Source: Paralichthys olivaceus (lineage: Eukaryota; Chordata; Actinopteri; Pleuronectiformes; Paralichthyidae). From it: DNA of 64,000 bases. This document shows positions 63,601-64,000 of this stretch, piece after piece (positions within the stretch are counted from its first letter, which is position 1; every line of letters starts with the position of its first letter). The translations under genes were made by a program, and so were the position numbers. The notes below the pieces were generated by a model that saw only the letters and a list, made by a program, of their open reading frames with translations, was not told the DNA's origin and ran no database searches. Where the stretch lies: assembly GCF_024713975.1 (NCBI RefSeq), contig NC_091093.1:24804501-24868500 (forward strand). Direction: 5' to 3'.

Positions 63601-63646
63601 TGGCCGTTCCTGCACAGCCTGTCACTCAACTCGCATTCATTGATAT
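33469..63646 (-). CDS. fbn1: Fibrillin-1, C-terminal 60% (partial)
   Basis: Large secreted glycoprotein that polymerises into calcium-stabilised extracellular microfibrils, binds LTBPs and integrins, and yields the C-terminal peptide asprosin. Thirty-eight exons total 5,156 nt, about 1,717 residues, in frame throughout with phase-1 junctions. Domain order: cbEGF14-22, TB4, cbEGF23-24, TB5, cbEGF25-31, TB6, cbEGF32-36, TB7, cbEGF37-43, C-terminal unique region, furin site, asprosin. This is the exact human architecture from about residue 1155 to the end. The C-terminus ([18 protein letters not shown], ending ILH) is FBN1-like and not FBN2-like, and the neighbours dut and slc12a1 agree. The 5' half lies beyond 64000. 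Exon lists are in the following entries. Confidence 0.97.
33928..34160 (+). repeat. Dispersed repeat-like segment
   Basis: GTTCAGACCT at 33928-33937 is repeated in inverted form at 33991-34000, followed by GGGAGGTGGTCTGGGAAGCA and GTGTGAATACAAATGCATCC. The form recalls a common fish interspersed repeat. It lies in the last fbn1 intron. Confidence 0.4.
34270..34345 (+). repeat. Dispersed repeat head fragment
   Basis: The AAGGAGGTTATGTCTTCACTGG form with a TTTGTTTTTTTC stretch resembles the 5' part of an abundant fish repeat whose other end appears at 47931-48220. Confidence 0.3.
34728..39140 (-). CDS. fbn1: fbn1 cbEGF37-43 exons
   Basis: Exons 39015-39140, 38653-38775, 38004-38120, 36329-36457, 36121-36240 and 34728-34956. 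The last encodes two modules (229 nt). Strong landmarks are [28 protein letters not shown] and HYQWNQCV. The donor of 36329-36457 is weak (GAAG/gtctga) but required by phase. Confidence 0.95.
35499..35534. repeat. (CT)n microsatellite
   Basis: CT tract in the fbn1 intron 34957-36120. Confidence 0.95.
37624..37906. mobile_element. MITE-like element with 10-bp inverted ends
   Basis: TTCAGACATG at 37624-37633 and its exact reverse complement CATGTCTGAA at 37897-37906 bound 283 bp without coding capacity. The interior has several partial palindromic repeats of a CTCCAGAGAA/TTCTCCGG type. A truncated relative lies at 4735-4860. The superfamily is not identified. Confidence 0.55.
39962..40168 (-). 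CDS. fbn1: fbn1 TB7 domain
   Basis: Single 207-nt exon starting [18 protein letters not shown], with [20 protein letters not shown] and [14 protein letters not shown]. All eight cysteines of the fold are present. Confidence 0.95.
40722..40800 (-). mobile_element. Retroelement-like tail, minus strand
   Basis: On the minus strand a stretch ends GTAGAGTGACAATAAAGATA, the same kind of tail as at 14241-14358 but in a different, decayed context. Confidence 0.3.
41104..42977 (-). CDS. fbn1: fbn1 cbEGF32-36 exons
   Basis: Exons 42858-42977, 42594-42713, 42382-42504, 41810-41941, 41104-41229, one module each. Landmarks are [22 protein letters not shown] and [13 protein letters not shown], which align one-to-one with the human modules. 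Confidence 0.95.
43070..43409 (-). CDS. fbn1: fbn1 TB6 domain
   Basis: Exons 43257-43409 and 43070-43132 (only 63 nt). Contains the CCC signature [20 protein letters not shown] and then [19 protein letters not shown]. The second exon has an acceptor TTCCAG and donor GTACGA, both in phase. Confidence 0.93.
43879..43957. repeat. (CA)n imperfect tract
   Basis: CA-rich imperfect simple repeat in the fbn1 intron 43410-46043. The rest of that intron shows no supported gene. Confidence 0.85.
45581..45654. repeat. (CA)n microsatellite, long
   Basis: About 74 bp of uninterrupted CA, the longest pure microsatellite in the window, in the fbn1 intron 43410-46043. Confidence 0.97.
46005..46036. repeat. 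(CA)n microsatellite next to cbEGF31 exon
   Basis: CA tract ending about 8 bp from the donor of fbn1 exon 46044-46169; on the sense strand it is a TG repeat just downstream of the 5' splice site. Confidence 0.85.
46044..50863 (-). CDS. fbn1: fbn1 cbEGF25-31 exons
   Basis: Seven cbEGF modules, one per exon: 50738-50863, 50475-50597, 47546-47671, 47312-47428, 47089-47214, 46877-46996, 46044-46169. All start with a D-x-(D/N)-E-C motif (DRNEC in 47546-47671). The long intron 47672-50474 contains a LINE remnant and another dispersed repeat. Confidence 0.95.
46730..46782. repeat. AT palindrome
   Basis: 46751-46780 is a perfect 30-bp palindrome built from TATATCATATAATA and its reverse complement. 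A direct copy of the arm precedes it at 46736-46749. Confidence 0.85.
47931..48220 (-). repeat. Teleost dispersed repeat
   Basis: On the minus strand it contains AACCCATTAAATTTTGGTCC, GGATCTTGACGAAAGAAATC and TTTGGCGGAGGTATGTGCTC followed by TACTGAGTGCC. I recognise this as an abundant teleost interspersed repeat, but the class is unknown to me. Confidence 0.55.
49020..49620 (+). mobile_element. L2-like LINE reverse transcriptase remnant
   Basis: The reverse-transcriptase active-site motif YADD is readable at 49062-49073 (TAC GCA GAT GAT, context [11 protein letters not shown]). Further on, in broken frames, are an [13 protein letters not shown] stretch near 49215 and a HWLP-like region near 49360. 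This is the order seen in the C-terminal third of L2/Maui-type LINE reverse transcriptases. Many frame breaks and stops show it is long dead. Confidence 0.65.
50953..51265 (-). CDS. fbn1: fbn1 TB5 domain
   Basis: Exons 51107-51265 and 50953-51024. Contains [20 protein letters not shown] and then [19 protein letters not shown]. In human FBN1 this domain binds heparan sulfate/ADAMTSL proteins and is the hot spot of acromelic dysplasias. Confidence 0.95.
51357..52572 (-). CDS. fbn1: fbn1 cbEGF23-24 exons
   Basis: Exons 52447-52572 ([17 protein letters not shown]) and 51357-51479 ([16 protein letters not shown]). Both are standard six-cysteine calcium-binding EGF modules between TB4 and TB5, one per exon, phase 1. 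Confidence 0.95.
51511..51705 (+). mobile_element. Teleost dispersed repeat, 3' part
   Basis: CCATCTATCCATTATCTATA, then GAGGGTTGTGGGGGAGCATG, CATTGGGCGAGAGGCAG, ACACCCTGGACAGGTTGCC and a degraded GATTCGAAACC end. It is the other end of the element whose head lies at 26331-26445. It sits in the fbn1 intron 51480-52446. Confidence 0.65.
52693..53957 (-). CDS. fbn1: fbn1 TB4 domain with RGD
   Basis: Exons 53790-53957 and 52693-52761. Eight-cysteine TGF-beta-binding-protein-like fold with the triple-Cys signature [20 protein letters not shown], then [18 protein letters not shown]. The integrin-binding RGD is kept ([11 protein letters not shown]), as in human TB4. This domain is the one altered in human stiff-skin syndrome. 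Confidence 0.95.
54063..63646 (-). CDS. fbn1: fbn1 cbEGF14-22 exons
   Basis: One cbEGF per exon: 63521-63646, 63298-63420, 61772-61897, 61070-61195, 56462-56584, 55916-56038, 55693-55818, 54396-54518, 54063-54185. Each begins with the D-x-(D/N)-E-C calcium motif split after the first base of Asp, has six cysteines, and most keep the CxNxxGxxxCxC stretch with the hydroxylatable Asn. Exon 55916-56038 has a poor donor (CAG/gtccca). The introns at 56585-61069 and 61898-63297 are long and hold repeats. Confidence 0.95.
58140..58420 (+). repeat. Possible dispersed repeat
   Basis: The segment from CTCATTTATGCTCAATGTTA through TACGGAAACGGACGGAGCC to TTACGGATACGGACAAAAC and AGGAAATTGAGGCGGGGC has unusual CpG content for this AT-rich intron and resembles a fish repeat I have seen. 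Terminal repeats were not found. Confidence 0.3.
62670..63150 (+). repeat. Ancient tandem repeat, about 120-bp unit
   Basis: Four diverged copies of a unit that includes AATCTAATCAGTTCATC, GAGTC-AGTGAAC and TGCCAAATTTGAAGAAATTC. Copies are anchored near 62681, 62807, 62947 and 63060. The same unit type is dispersed in many teleost genomes. It fills part of the fbn1 intron 61898-63297. Confidence 0.6.
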
Positions 63647-64000
63647 CTGTGATAGAACAAAATAGTTATTGACATTCTACACAATCAATAAATACCTGTA
63701 GCTCGCATTATCAATTATTTTTTTATCATTAATGAGCAAGTTGATTGTTATGAGGGATAATTAGGGCCATATTGAAGAAAAACAGTTCTGAGATCACAAG
63801 AATAAAGTCCTCACTTAATAAGAAAAATACTATGAGGTATTTCATACTATGAGGATACAGACAAGAATATATCTTTTTTTTATCGTAATCTTACTTAGTT
63901 CATGTAATATTATTACTATTCTTGTAAACTTCTGATTTTAATTCTTGTAATATTATGGTATTCCATCATAGTTTGGAAACCAACAAAAAATAGACATGTT

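Noticed and set aside
63229..63672. 147-codon plus-strand ORF
   Set aside because: Antisense to two fbn1 cbEGF exons (63298-63420, 63521-63646).

Overview
This is nuclear DNA from a teleost fish. Coding sequence is split into short exons with GT-AG introns, all protein families are vertebrate, introns are compact, and microsatellites and fragments of teleost-type dispersed repeats are scattered throughout. I cannot name the species. There are five protein-coding genes in the order myef2 (-), ctxn2 (+), slc12a1 (+), dut (+), fbn1 (-). From memory this is the gene order and orientation of human 15q21.1, so it is an old conserved block rather than a chance cluster.

Layout. 1-5930: 5' part of myef2, an RNA-binding protein (three RRMs in the family), minus strand, running off the left edge. 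6131-10767: intergenic. 10768-11013: ctxn2, a one-exon 81-residue membrane protein. 11014-15778: intergenic with a decayed retroelement tail. 15779-27299: slc12a1 (NKCC2), complete, with a TATA promoter and 26 coding exons that join in frame to 1,043 residues. 27950-29950: intergenic, with a CTG-rich minisatellite carrying four CTCF-like motifs. 30310-31846: dut (dUTPase), six exons, 169 residues. 32171-63646: fbn1 (fibrillin-1), minus strand, convergent with dut; 38 exons give about 1,717 residues, from cbEGF14 to the furin site and the asprosin peptide, with the 5' half off the right edge.

I derived the exon boundaries by hand from splice signals, codon phase and family alignment. Every junction I list keeps frame. 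The most unusual item is an 8-nt microexon in myef2 (2438-2445) that encodes the centre of the RNP1 motif of RRM1; skipping it would introduce an early stop. Other points of interest are the single NKCC2 cassette exon, a missing kinase-docking motif in the NKCC2 N-terminus, promoter motifs at slc12a1, dut and myef2, and a MITE-like repeat family.

The genes do not form one pathway. slc12a1 is an epithelial ion transporter, dut acts in nucleotide-pool cleaning, fbn1 is an extracellular-matrix protein and prohormone, and myef2 and ctxn2 are linked to neural expression. I saw no CRISPR array, prokaryotic operon, provirus or new multi-gene system.
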